A stretch of 13,997 nucleotides of DNA from Thermococcus paralvinellae (GTDB lineage Archaea; Methanobacteriota_B; Thermococci; Thermococcales; Thermococcaceae): positions 1-13,997 of the forward strand of contig DQUR01000191.1 in the NCBI GenBank assembly GCA_015662175.1. The letters are read 5' to 3'. Of the stretch, positions 7,601 through 13,997 are shown in pieces. The notes under the pieces are model-generated. The model made no database searches, was not told the DNA's origin, and saw only the letters and a list, made by a program, of their open reading frames with translations. The translations under genes were made by a program, and so were the position numbers. Positions within the stretch are counted from its first letter, which is position 1. Each line of letters opens with the position of its first letter.

Positions 7601-7664
7601 TGGTCTTTCTGATTAATATTCCAGATTAATTTTGAAACTTGTTCAACTGATTTGTGCATAAAAC

Positions 7665-7676
7665 TTTTTATAAAAG
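7665..7676 (+). promoter_or_regulatory. TATA box of the C/D sRNA gene
   Basis: TTTTTATAAAAG (7665-7676) is a strong archaeal TATA element. A start site about 25-27 bases beyond its centre falls at about 7695-7698, exactly at the 5' side of the C box. It lies too far from gdh (350 bp) and in the wrong orientation for the transporter. Confidence 0.6.
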
Positions 7677-7695
7677 CTTTTAACACCTGTATATC

Positions 7696-7752
7696 ACCCG
7701 ATGATTGGAATGAGAGTGAGCTGAGTGGTGATGACCGACTTCTCTCTGAGGG
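7696..7752 (+). ncRNA. Box C/D 2'-O-methylation guide sRNA (candidate)
   Basis: The order and spacing of boxes fit an archaeal C/D sRNA: C-like CCGATGA (7698-7704), D' CTGA (7721-7724), a 3-base spacer, perfect C' GTGATGA (7728-7734) and D CTGA (7746-7749). The guide between C' and D is 11 bases (CCGACUUCUCU). By the D+5 rule it would methylate the fifth base of a target AGAGAAGUCGG. The D' guide adjacent to CTGA is AAUGAGAGUGAG, predicting the fifth base (C) of CUCACUCUCAUU. The C box lacks the usual RU at its first two positions but keeps GAUGA. ACCC before it and GGGT after D could pair as a terminal stem. A TATA box lies about 26 bases upstream and a T6 run directly downstream. Targets were not searched. 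Confidence 0.68.
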
Positions 7753-7768
7753 TTTATATTTTTTGTTG
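7753..7768 (+). terminator. Oligo-T terminator of the sRNA
   Basis: Directly after the D box and the GGGT flank comes a TTTATATTTTTTGTTGTTTG tract containing six consecutive Ts (7759-7764), the typical archaeal stop signal for a short transcript. Confidence 0.5.
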
Positions 7769-7859
7769 TTTGTCAAAAAAATTCATATATTTGAAATTTT
7801 AGAGCATTGGTAATCTTTAATGAGCATTAATGTATGCAAAATTAAACCTTTGAGCGTTT

Positions 7860-7904
7860 TTTTCAGCCGAAGAGTTTTGGAACTTTTCCAGTTTTGGCTG
7901 AAAA
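7860..7904. promoter_or_regulatory. Inverted repeat upstream of gdh, possible operator
   Basis: TTTTCAGCC (7860-7868) and GGCTGAAAA (7896-7904) are a perfect 9-bp inverted repeat. Inside it sits a second small palindrome TGGAA-CTT-TTCCA (7878-7890) and the direct repeat AGTTTTGG (7873-7880 and 7890-7897). The centre (7882) is about 85 bp upstream of the gdh TATA box, a position suited to an activator rather than a repressor. No known Thermococcales regulator motif was recognised here. The surrounding bases 7770-7860 are AT-rich with no gene that I can see. Confidence 0.4.
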
Positions 7905-7954
7905 TTCCTCATATGACCTCTTGTTTAGAAATAAGAGTTTTCCGGGCTTTTTCG

Positions 7955-7970
7955 GCGAAAGGTTTATATA
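7955..7970 (+). promoter_or_regulatory. gdh promoter (BRE + TATA box)
   Basis: CGAAAGG (7956-7962) is a good BRE and TTTATATA (7963-7970) a consensus TATA box, the same form as the well-used P. furiosus gdh promoter. The start site is predicted near 7992-7995, leaving a leader of about 27 bases that carries GGAGGT (8009-8014). Confidence 0.85.
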
Positions 7971-8020
7971 GGTAATTGTCCAAAAATGTATCGCTAATCA
8001 CCTAAATTGGAGGTATGAAC

Positions 8021-9283
8021 ATGGTTGAGCAAGACCCATTTGAAATTGCTGTTAAGCAGCTTGAGAGGGCCGCCCAATATATGGACATAAGTGAAGAAGC
8101 TCTTGAATTTTTAAAGAGACCTCAGAGGGTTCTTGAGGTGACGATTCCCGTTGAGATGGATGACGGTTCTGTCAAAGTCTTTACTGGTTTTAGGGTTCAA
8201 TACAACTGGGCTCGTGGCCCAACAAAGGGTGGAATTAGATGGCACCCCGAAGAGACACTCAGCACAGTTAATGCCCTCGCCGCTTGGATGACTTGGAAGA
8301 CTGCTGTTATGAATCTCCCCTATGGTGGAGGTAAGGGCGGTGTAATCTGTAATCCAAAGGAGCTCTCCGACAGGGAAAAGGAGAGACTTGCAAGGGGTTA
8401 TATAAGGGCGATTTATGACATTATCAGCCCATACACAGACATTCCAGCCCCAGACGTTTACACTAACCCGCAGATAATGGCCTGGATGATGGATGAGTAT
8501 GAGATGATTTCAAGAAGAAAGACCCCAGCCTTCGGTATCATCACAGGTAAGCCACCAAGCGTTGGTGGTATAATAGCGAGAATGGACGCAACAGCAAGGG
8601 GTGGAGCCTATACAGTTAGGGAGGCAGCCAAGGCCCTTGGATGGGACACCCTCAAGGGCAAGACAATCGCAATTCAGGGTTACGGTAACGCCGGTTACTA
8701 CATGGCCAAGATCATGAGTGAAGAGTTTGGGATGAAGGTTGTTGCCGTTAGCGACAGCAGGGGTGGTATCTACAACCCAGATGGGCTCAATGCTGATGAA
8801 GTTCTTGAGTGGAAGAAGAAGACCGGCAGTGTTAAGGACTTTCCGGGAGCAACGAACATCACAAACGAAGAACTCTTAGAGCTCGAAGTTGATGTTCTTG
8901 CACCAGCTGCCATTGAGGAAGTTATCACGAAGAAGAACGCCAACAACATCAAGGCCAAGATTATCGCCGAGCTTGCCAACGGTCCAACTACACCAGAGGC
9001 CGACGAGATACTCTTCGAGAAGGGTATCCTTGTCATACCGGACTTCCTCTGTAACGCTGGTGGTGTTACAGTGAGTTACTTCGAGTGGATACAGAACATA
9101 ACCGGTGACTACTGGGACACTGAGACGACGAGAGCAAAGCTTGACAAGAAGATGACTAAAGCCTTCTGGGACGTTTACAACACCCATAAGGAGAAGAACA
9201 TCAACATGAGAGATGCAGCTTACGTCGTTGCCGTCAATAGGGTTTACAGGGCTATGCTCGATAGAGGATGGGTCAAGAGGTGA
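8021..9283 (+). CDS. gdhA: Glutamate dehydrogenase (NAD(P)-dependent)
   Basis: It interconverts glutamate with 2-oxoglutarate plus ammonium and is a hexameric, abundant cytoplasmic enzyme in Thermococcales, where it links amino-acid catabolism to nitrogen balance. The 420-residue product begins [20 protein letters not shown], as in P. furiosus GDH, and has that enzyme's length. The family signature LPYGGGKGG (99-107) carries catalytic Lys105. Lys69 and Lys93 match the other substrate-binding lysines. Asp145 (APDVYTNPQ) is the catalytic acid. GYGNAG (220-225) is the dinucleotide-binding loop. An ATG at 8015 is in frame but touches the GGAGGT. The ATG at 8021 has six bases of spacing and is preferred. 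A strong promoter and pyrimidine-rich terminator flank it, so it is probably monocistronic. Confidence 0.97.
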   Translation: MVEQDPFEIAVKQLERAAQYMDISEEALEFLKRPQRVLEVTIPVEMDDGSVKVFTGFRVQYNWARGPTKGGIRWHPEETLSTVNALAAWMTWKTAVMNLPYGGGKGGVICNPKELSDREKERLARGYIRAIYDIISPYTDIPAPDVYTNPQIMAWMMDEYEMISRRKTPAFGIITGKPPSVGGIIARMDATARGGAYTVREAAKALGWDTLKGKTIAIQGYGNAGYYMAKIMSEEFGMKVVAVSDSRGGIYNPDGLNADEVLEWKKKTGSVKDFPGATNITNEELLELEVDVLAPAAIEEVITKKNANNIKAKIIAELANGPTTPEADEILFEKGILVIPDFLCNAGGVTVSYFEWIQNITGDYWDTETTRAKLDKKMTKAFWDVYNTHKEKNINMRDAAYVVAVNRVYRAMLDRGWVKR

Positions 9284-9343
9284 TTTCCTTCCTCTTTTCT
9301 TATTGTTCTCTGTTTTAGCTTTTCTGGAAAAAAGGAAAAGGAA
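9284..9343. terminator. Bidirectional terminator region between convergent genes
   Basis: After the gdh stop the plus strand reads TTTCCTTCCTCTTTTCTTATTG then further T runs. After the stop of the facing gene the minus strand reads TTCCTTTTCCTTTTTTCC. Pyrimidine/T-rich tracts on both strands fit archaeal oligo-T termination for both genes. I see no RNA gene in the 60 bases. Confidence 0.5.
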
Positions 9344-10507
9344 TTAAGCCTTGGCCCAATACTCCTTTTCCTCTACCATGGCGTTAATCATTTCGTCCTC
9401 ATCTTTGAACATCGTCCTCCTCGATGGATTTTGCATTCCATAGAACTCCATGAAGGGACTTGGCCTCCTCTTGAATGGGTAGTAGAGGTAAATTGCTGCC
9501 AGAGTTCTGTAGGCCTCTGCCATCTCACTTATAACTCCAGCTGAGATTCCCTCAGCATAATGATAAACCGCAATTGCTTTGCTAACGTCAACCAAGTTGA
9601 AGTCCCTTTCCACCAGCTGCCTTCTTAAGATGTCTGTTGCCTGCTCTATGTCCTCCCTCTCAAGTTCTTCAACCTCTTCTCCGTCGAAGATGTTTTTGAT
9701 TCTAATCTTTCTTATTTCCGGATTTTTTTCAACCTGGCTGTCATACTCTGCAACAATCCACCAGTCATCCAGGGCACCGGGATCCAGGACAGTGAAGTAT
9801 TTGGCAAGCTTTTCATAGAATCCTCTAACGCGGTGGTAGTATTCTTCCTCATGTCCGGTCATCGGGTAGCTGAGGTAAACGGGGGGCTTATCTTTTTGAT
9901 GAAATATCAAATCTAAAAATGTCTGGTACGGATGCCTAATTCCGAATTGCAGAATATAGCGCACTTCTATCCCCTCTTTTTTTAGCTCATGAACGAGGGT
10001 TTTAACGTGGTTTATTGCATCCTCACGCCACATAACTAACGTTGTCAGCTTTATATTGTCCTTATCATTTCCAAATCTCTCAAACCATTCCGGATCGTTT
10101 ATAATCCTCCTCCTGACGCTCAGGATGTCATCAAGCATTATTATGACCCTATCCGGTTTCAGCAGTTTTAAATTGCTCAATGTGAAACCCAAAACACTCC
10201 CACTTCCCCACCTGAAGAGAGAGGGTGTTGAAACCAGGTGAAATTTTTTATCGCTTTTGTCTATGTCCCTTCTGATCTCTTCAAACGCTTTATCTCTGAT
10301 GTCATTCATTAAGTCCGGATGGCTTATTGCGAAGTCAAGGACGTTTTTCCTTGTAATTTTAACCCCTCTGCTTTTTCCCACCTCTTTTAGATACTCAAAA
10401 ACATGGTAATATGCATAGCTTTCTTCATCTGCAGATTTTAAAGCCCTCTCAATGTATTCATCCCTTCCATTTAACGGTGGCCCAGTTAATAGGATGACCT
10501 CTTTCAT
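9344..10507 (-). CDS. P-loop domain fused to nucleoside-2-deoxyribosyltransferase-like domain
   Basis: The 387-residue soluble product has two recognisable halves. The N-terminal half opens MKEVILLTGPPLNGRDEYIE: a beta strand and a Walker-A-like loop GPPLNGRD (9-16) in which Arg replaces the usual Lys. LLKPDRVIIMLDD (about 115-127) resembles a Walker-B strand. The C-terminal half starts PPVYLSYPMTGHEEEYY (about 209-225), like the YLAGPxTG start of nucleoside 2-deoxyribosyltransferases and relatives. It ends with RDFNLVDVSKAIAVYHY then SAGVISEMAEAYRTL (301-336), where Glu328 sits at the place of their catalytic Glu. A nucleotide-processing or nucleotide-sensing role is inference. The open frame begins 16 codons earlier. 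ATG at 10505-10507 is chosen because GAGGTG lies five bases upstream and the P-loop protein starts there naturally. It is divergent from psmB. Confidence 0.85.
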   Translation of the reverse strand: MKEVILLTGPPLNGRDEYIERALKSADEESYAYYHVFEYLKEVGKSRGVKITRKNVLDFAISHPDLMNDIRDKAFEEIRRDIDKSDKKFHLVSTPSLFRWGSGSVLGFTLSNLKLLKPDRVIIMLDDILSVRRRIINDPEWFERFGNDKDNIKLTTLVMWREDAINHVKTLVHELKKEGIEVRYILQFGIRHPYQTFLDLIFHQKDKPPVYLSYPMTGHEEEYYHRVRGFYEKLAKYFTVLDPGALDDWWIVAEYDSQVEKNPEIRKIRIKNIFDGEEVEELEREDIEQATDILRRQLVERDFNLVDVSKAIAVYHYAEGISAGVISEMAEAYRTLAAIYLYYPFKRRPSPFMEFYGMQNPSRRTMFKDEDEMINAMVEEKEYWAKA

Positions 10508-10540
10508 TTTTTCACCTCTTGAGATGTTTAACCTCTGGTT

Positions 10541-10550
10541 ACTTATAAAT
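10541..10550 (-). promoter_or_regulatory. Promoter of the P-loop/NDT-like gene
   Basis: On the minus strand ATTTATAAGT is a clear TATA element about 38 bases before the ATG at 10507. The transcript would start near 10520 with a leader of about a dozen bases that just includes the GAGGTG site. This also supports the shorter protein start. Confidence 0.55.
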
Positions 10551-10563
10551 AACACCCTAAAAT

Positions 10564-10580
10564 GCGAAAACTTTAAATAG
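10564..10580 (+). promoter_or_regulatory. Promoter of the psmB-aCPSF1 operon
   Basis: GCGAAAAC followed by TTTAAATAG (10572-10580) forms a BRE/TATA pair. The start site is predicted near 10600, about 45 bases before the psmB start. It is back-to-back with the minus-strand promoter at 10541-10550, so the two share about 40 bp. Confidence 0.6.
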
Positions 10581-10644
10581 TATTCAGGGTTAGGGGAGTT
10601 TGTAGAATTCTGTCTGTTCTATCATTGCTAGAGGGGTGTTGCAC

Positions 10645-11259
10645 TTGAGCAAATTTAAAGGGACAACTACAGTGGGCATTGTTTGTGATGATGGAGTAGT
10701 GCTGGCAGCAGACATGAGAGCAGCCTTAGGAAACATGATCATGGCGAAGAATGTTACAAAGATTTTCCAGATTGATGAGCATTTGGCACTGGCAGGGGCA
10801 GGAAACATTGGAGATATCCTGAGCCTTGTCAGAATGCTAAGAGCAGAGGCCAAGCTTTACAGAGCAAGGGTTGGCAGGGAGATGAGCGTTAAGGTTTTGG
10901 CAACATTGACAGCCAACGTTCTTAACAGAACAAAATACCTCCCGTATTTTGGCTGGTTCTTAATTGGGGGTTATGACAAAAAGCCAAGAATTTATTCTGT
11001 TGACATGGCTGGGGGGATGACTGAAGATAAATATGTCTCAGCTGGTTCTGGTATGGAGTTTGCCTATGCTGTATTAGAAAATGAATATAAGGAAAACATT
11101 AAGATTGATGAAGGTGTCAAATTAGCGGTTAAGGCCATAAACACTGCCATTAAGAGGGATGTTTTTACGGGAGACGGAATAATGGTTGTTACAATCACAA
11201 AGGATGGATACAGGGAGCTTAGCAGAAAAGAAATCGATGGGATTCTTAAAAGCTTTTAA
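10645..11259 (+). CDS. psmB: 20S proteasome beta subunit
   Basis: This is a beta subunit of the archaeal 20S proteasome, the N-terminal-nucleophile peptidase inside the barrel. A six-residue propeptide MSKFKG precedes TTTVGIV, so self-cleavage at Gly-Thr would expose Thr1. Counting from Thr1 the active-site set is Asp17, Lys33, Ser129 and Asp166. Position 169 is Thr instead of the usual Ser (RDVFTGDG). The mature chain is 198 residues, normal for the family. An in-frame GTG at 10636 overlaps the ribosome binding site GAGGGGTG. The TTG at 10645, six bases after that site, is the better start. By position beside aCPSF1 it should correspond to the beta-1 type of Thermococcales, which carry two beta genes (established). 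Beta-1 is reported to affect complex stability more than activity. Confidence 0.93.
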   Translation: MSKFKGTTTVGIVCDDGVVLAADMRAALGNMIMAKNVTKIFQIDEHLALAGAGNIGDILSLVRMLRAEAKLYRARVGREMSVKVLATLTANVLNRTKYLPYFGWFLIGGYDKKPRIYSVDMAGGMTEDKYVSAGSGMEFAYAVLENEYKENIKIDEGVKLAVKAINTAIKRDVFTGDGIMVVTITKDGYRELSRKEIDGILKSF

Positions 11260-11276
11260 TTCTAGGGGTGATTGCG

Positions 11277-13223
11277 GTGATAAAGAGGGAAAGTTTCGTA
11301 GATGACATATTAAAGGAGATGAGAGAGATAATAAACCAGATGGTTCCAAGGGAGGCGAGAATAACTGATATTGAGTTTGAAGGCCCTGAACTTGTTATCT
11401 ATGTCAAAAATCCCGAGGCAATAATGCAGGATGGAGATTTGATAAAGAACCTCGCTAAGGTTCTCAAAAAGAGGATTAGCGTTAGACCGGATCCAGACGT
11501 TCTTCTCCCACCTGAGAAGGCTGAAGAACTTATAAAGAAGATTGTTCCACCGGAGGCTGAAATCACGAATATAAGTTTTGATCCGTCCGTTGGTGAGGTT
11601 ATTATTGAGGCTAAAAAACCGGGAGTGGTCATTGGAAAGAACGGTGAAACGCTGAGAAAAATAACCCAAAGAGTCCACTGGGCTCCCAATGTTATCAGGA
11701 CACCCCCTTTACAATCCCAGACAATCTATTCAATCAGACAGATTCTCCAAACAGAGAGCAAAGACAGGAGAAAGTTTCTCCGCCAGGTTGGAAGGAACAT
11801 CTACAGAAAACCCGAGCTCAAGAGCGAGTGGATTAGAATTACCGGTTTAGGAGGATTCAGAGAGGTCGGGAGGAGCGCTTTGCTCTTGCAGACGAATGAA
11901 AGCTTTGTGCTGGTTGATTTTGGAATAAACGTTGCAGTGTTAAATGATCCCAAAAAGGCATTTCCGCACTTTGATGCTCCAGAATTTAGGTATGTATTGA
12001 ATGAAGGACTTTTGGATGCCATAATCATTACACACGCTCACCTGGACCACAGCGGATTATTGCCGTATCTCTTCCGCTATAACCTGTTTGATGGGCCAAT
12101 TTACACAACACCACCGACAAGAGATTTAATGGTTTTGCTTCAGAAGGATTTCATCGAAATACAGCAGAACAATGGGATTGAACCTCTCTACAGATCTAGG
12201 GACATCAAGGAGGTTGTAAAGCACACAATTACACTTGACTATGGGGAGGTCAGGGACATCTCCCCGGACATGAGGCTTACATTACATAATGCAGGACACA
12301 TCTTGGGTTCTGCCATAGTTCATTTACACATAGGAAACGGACTCCACAACATAGCTGTCACCGGAGACTTTAAGTTCATCCCGACGAGACTGTTTGAGCC
12401 CGCCAGTGCAAGGTTTCCAAGGCTTGAGACATTAGTTATGGAATCAACGTATGGTGGAAGCAACGATTACCAGATGCCAAGAGAGGAAGCGGAGAAAAGG
12501 CTCATTGAGATAATCCACCAGACAATAAAGAGGAAAGGAAAGGTGCTCATCCCGGCAATGGCAGTTGGTAGAGCTCAGGAAGTCATGATGGTTCTCGAAG
12601 AGTACGCCAGGGTTGGCGGAATTGAAGTGCCGATATACCTCGATGGAATGATCTGGGAGGCAACGGCAATCCACACAGCCTATCCAGAATATTTAAGCAA
12701 AAGCCTGAGGGATCAGATATTCCATGAGGGATATAACCCATTCCTGAACGAGATATTTAAGCCCGTTGCAAATTCAAGGGAGAGGCAGGACATAATTGAC
12801 AGTGAAGAACCAGCCATCATAATAGCCTCCTCCGGCATGCTTGTCGGAGGGCCAAGCGTTGAGTACTTCAAGCAGTTGGCTCCAGACCCAAGGAATTCCA
12901 TAATCTTCGTTAGCTACCAGGCTGAGGGAACACTTGGCAGGCAGGTGCAAAGAGGTCTCAGGGAGATTCCAACGATTGGGGAAGGTGGAAGGACTGAGGT
13001 AATAAAAGTAAACATGGAGGTTCATACAATTGACGGATTTTCAGGTCACGCCGACAGGAGAGAGCTCATGAGCTATGTCGCAAAGGTAAGGCCGAGACCA
13101 GAGAGGGTAATCACGGTCCATGGTGAGCCCCAAAAGTGCCTTGATCTTGCATCCAGCATTCACAAGAAATTCGGACTTTCAACCAGGGCACCCAATAACC
13201 TTGATGCAATAAGGTTAAAGTAA
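11277..13223 (+). CDS. aCPSF1 / FttA transcription termination factor (KH–beta-CASP ribonuclease)
   Basis: This is the archaeal CPSF73-like endoribonuclease that cleaves nascent RNA and terminates transcription behind RNA polymerase, acting with Spt4/5. The 648-residue product has N-terminal KH-like domains (about 1-150) with a GxxG loop in VVIGKNGETLRK. A metallo-beta-lactamase core follows: FVLVDFG, the zinc motif THAHLDHSG with His253, His255, Asp257 and His258, then GHILGS and VTGDFK. The beta-CASP insert carries MESTYGG, AMAVGRAQE and the late His motifs GFSGHADRREL and VHGE. All catalytic residues are present. The frame opens with GTG at 11268, which overlaps AGGGGTG. GTG at 11277, six bases later, gives MIKRESFVDDILKE, as in Pyrococcus homologues. 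It is 17 bases downstream of psmB and probably cotranscribed. Confidence 0.96.
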   Translation: MIKRESFVDDILKEMREIINQMVPREARITDIEFEGPELVIYVKNPEAIMQDGDLIKNLAKVLKKRISVRPDPDVLLPPEKAEELIKKIVPPEAEITNISFDPSVGEVIIEAKKPGVVIGKNGETLRKITQRVHWAPNVIRTPPLQSQTIYSIRQILQTESKDRRKFLRQVGRNIYRKPELKSEWIRITGLGGFREVGRSALLLQTNESFVLVDFGINVAVLNDPKKAFPHFDAPEFRYVLNEGLLDAIIITHAHLDHSGLLPYLFRYNLFDGPIYTTPPTRDLMVLLQKDFIEIQQNNGIEPLYRSRDIKEVVKHTITLDYGEVRDISPDMRLTLHNAGHILGSAIVHLHIGNGLHNIAVTGDFKFIPTRLFEPASARFPRLETLVMESTYGGSNDYQMPREEAEKRLIEIIHQTIKRKGKVLIPAMAVGRAQEVMMVLEEYARVGGIEVPIYLDGMIWEATAIHTAYPEYLSKSLRDQIFHEGYNPFLNEIFKPVANSRERQDIIDSEEPAIIIASSGMLVGGPSVEYFKQLAPDPRNSIIFVSYQAEGTLGRQVQRGLREIPTIGEGGRTEVIKVNMEVHTIDGFSGHADRRELMSYVAKVRPRPERVITVHGEPQKCLDLASSIHKKFGLSTRAPNNLDAIRLK

Positions 13224-13234
13224 CCGGTGGTATT

Positions 13235-13997
13235 ATGAAATGTCCAAGATGTGGGAGAGAGTGGATTTCTTTTGTCCCTCCCCAATGCTTATGCGGTGAG
13301 CTGCTTGAGATAACCTACGATTACTCCAGCGTTGATCCAGAAAAATGGAAAAAACGCGATAAAGGGGTATGGCGTTATAAAGAGCTTTTGCCAAGGGTCA
13401 ATGAGATTGTAACCCTTAAGGAGGGAGGAACCCCCCTGGTGAGGGCTAAGATCGGTGAGGAACTGAATCTCAACATCTACATAAAAGATGAAACCCGAAA
13501 CCCCACGGGCTCCTTTAGGGATAGGCTCGTAACCGTTGGGGTATCGTATGGCCTCCCCTATGCTGATAACGGTTTTATAGTTGCAAGTGATGGAAACGCT
13601 GCCGCTTCTTTAGCTGCTTACGCTGCAAGGGCCAATAAAGAGGCTTTTGTTGTGGTGCCAAGGAGGGTTGATAGGGGCAAGCTCATTCAGATGATAGCTT
13701 TCGGTGCAAGGATAATCCGCTATGGAGACAGTGTTGATGATTGCATAGACTATGCCAGAGAACTTGCAAAGCTCAATGGTCTGTATGATATAACCCCAGA
13801 GAACAACATAATTGGATTGGAGGGTCAAAAAACTGTAGCTTTTGAGCTCTGGGAGGAAATAAACCCAACACATGTAGTCGTTCCCACAGGGAGCGGGAGC
13901 AACCTTTACAGTATTTATAAGGGTTTCAGGGAGCTTTTGGAAATTGGGGCAATTGATGGGTTACCCAAGCTAATAGCCGTTCAGACGGATAGATGCA
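13235..13997 (+). CDS. Threonine-synthase-like protein with Arg in place of the PLP lysine (partial)
   Basis: 254 codons are visible and the 3' end lies outside the window. The N-terminal zinc-ribbon Cys pairs (CPRCG, CLCG) and the fold-type-II PLP-enzyme body are those of threonine synthase, which makes threonine from O-phosphohomoserine. In the motif that normally reads NPTGSFKDR this protein has NPTGSFRDR: Arg95 (AGG, 13517-13519) replaces the Lys that forms the Schiff base. The next motif reads ASDGNAAAS instead of SSGNTxAS. The phosphate-loop region is VPTGSGSNLYSIYKGF rather than GxGGN. The body remains well conserved and the frame is open, so it is probably a maintained paralogue rather than a pseudogene. 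It may lack synthase activity. The start ATG follows GGTGG, 11 bases after aCPSF1, in the same operon. Confidence 0.88.
   Translation, partial: MKCPRCGREWISFVPPQCLCGELLEITYDYSSVDPEKWKKRDKGVWRYKELLPRVNEIVTLKEGGTPLVRAKIGEELNLNIYIKDETRNPTGSFRDRLVTVGVSYGLPYADNGFIVASDGNAAASLAAYAARANKEAFVVVPRRVDRGKLIQMIAFGARIIRYGDSVDDCIDYARELAKLNGLYDITPENNIIGLEGQKTVAFELWEEINPTHVVVPTGSGSNLYSIYKGFRELLEIGAIDGLPKLIAVQTDRC

Noticed and set aside
7693..7710. TATCAC resembling a half-site of the Thermococcales glycolytic regulator motif
   Set aside because: The second half GTGATA at the required spacing is absent (the sequence reads TATCACCCGATGATTGG); it falls in the sRNA start instead.
7537..7776. 79-codon minus-strand open frame
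   Set aside because: It runs through the candidate sRNA and AT-rich DNA, is low complexity, and the plus-strand box C/D features explain the conserved-looking part.
8015..8020. Upstream in-frame ATG for gdh
   Set aside because: It directly abuts the GGAGGT ribosome binding site, leaving no spacing; the ATG at 8021 matches known GDH N-termini.
13235..13997. Threonine-synthase-like gene as a pseudogene
   Set aside because: The frame is open for all 254 visible codons and the rest of the fold is conserved, so a maintained variant is more likely.

Overview
This window looks like chromosomal DNA of a hyperthermophilic archaeon of the order Thermococcales, probably a lower-GC Thermococcus. The evidence is the proteins (a GDH that recalls Pyrococcus furiosus GDH almost residue for residue, a GH57 branching enzyme with a helix-hairpin-helix tail, the archaeal termination nuclease aCPSF1/FttA, a 20S proteasome beta subunit), the archaeal TATA/BRE promoters (for example TTTATATA ahead of gdh), GGAGGTG-type ribosome binding sites and frequent GTG/TTG starts. 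From memory, the gene content resembles the corresponding region of T. kodakarensis. The species cannot be fixed from the window.

Left part (1-4500): a minus-strand pair made of RqcH/NFACT (375-2327) and a translationally coupled unrecognised gene (1-378, cut by the window edge). It is divergent from the plus-strand GH57 1,4-alpha-glucan branching enzyme (2491-4467). About 470 bp follow without an intact gene. They hold a 15-bp-period AT-rich tandem repeat and a decayed PII/GlnK nitrogen-regulator gene (about 4655-4920).

Middle part (4935-8000): a minus-strand cluster of a LeuT-like NSS sodium symporter (5822-7405), a 35-residue single-membrane-span protein just after it (5703-5810; a MetS-like small-subunit candidate missing from ordinary ORF lists), a short hairpin with a T-rich tail, and a four-span membrane protein with a charged helical N-terminus (4935-5663). 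The 615-bp gap between transporter and gdh holds a well-formed box C/D guide sRNA candidate (about 7696-7752) with its own TATA box and T-run, then an inverted repeat upstream of the strong gdh promoter.

Right part (8021-13997): gdh; a convergent minus-strand protein joining a P-loop domain to a nucleoside-2-deoxyribosyltransferase-like domain (9344-10507); and, from a divergent promoter region, a plus-strand run of psmB (proteasome beta), aCPSF1/FttA and a threonine-synthase-like gene cut by the window edge. That last protein has Arg where the PLP-binding Lys should be. The products suggest peptide and amino-acid catabolism (transporter, GDH, proteasome), glycogen storage, ribosome rescue and transcription termination. 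Most of these are core genes. The novelty candidates are the guide RNA, the Lys-to-Arg threonine-synthase paralogue, the P-loop/NDT-like fusion, the tiny transporter partner and the PII relic.
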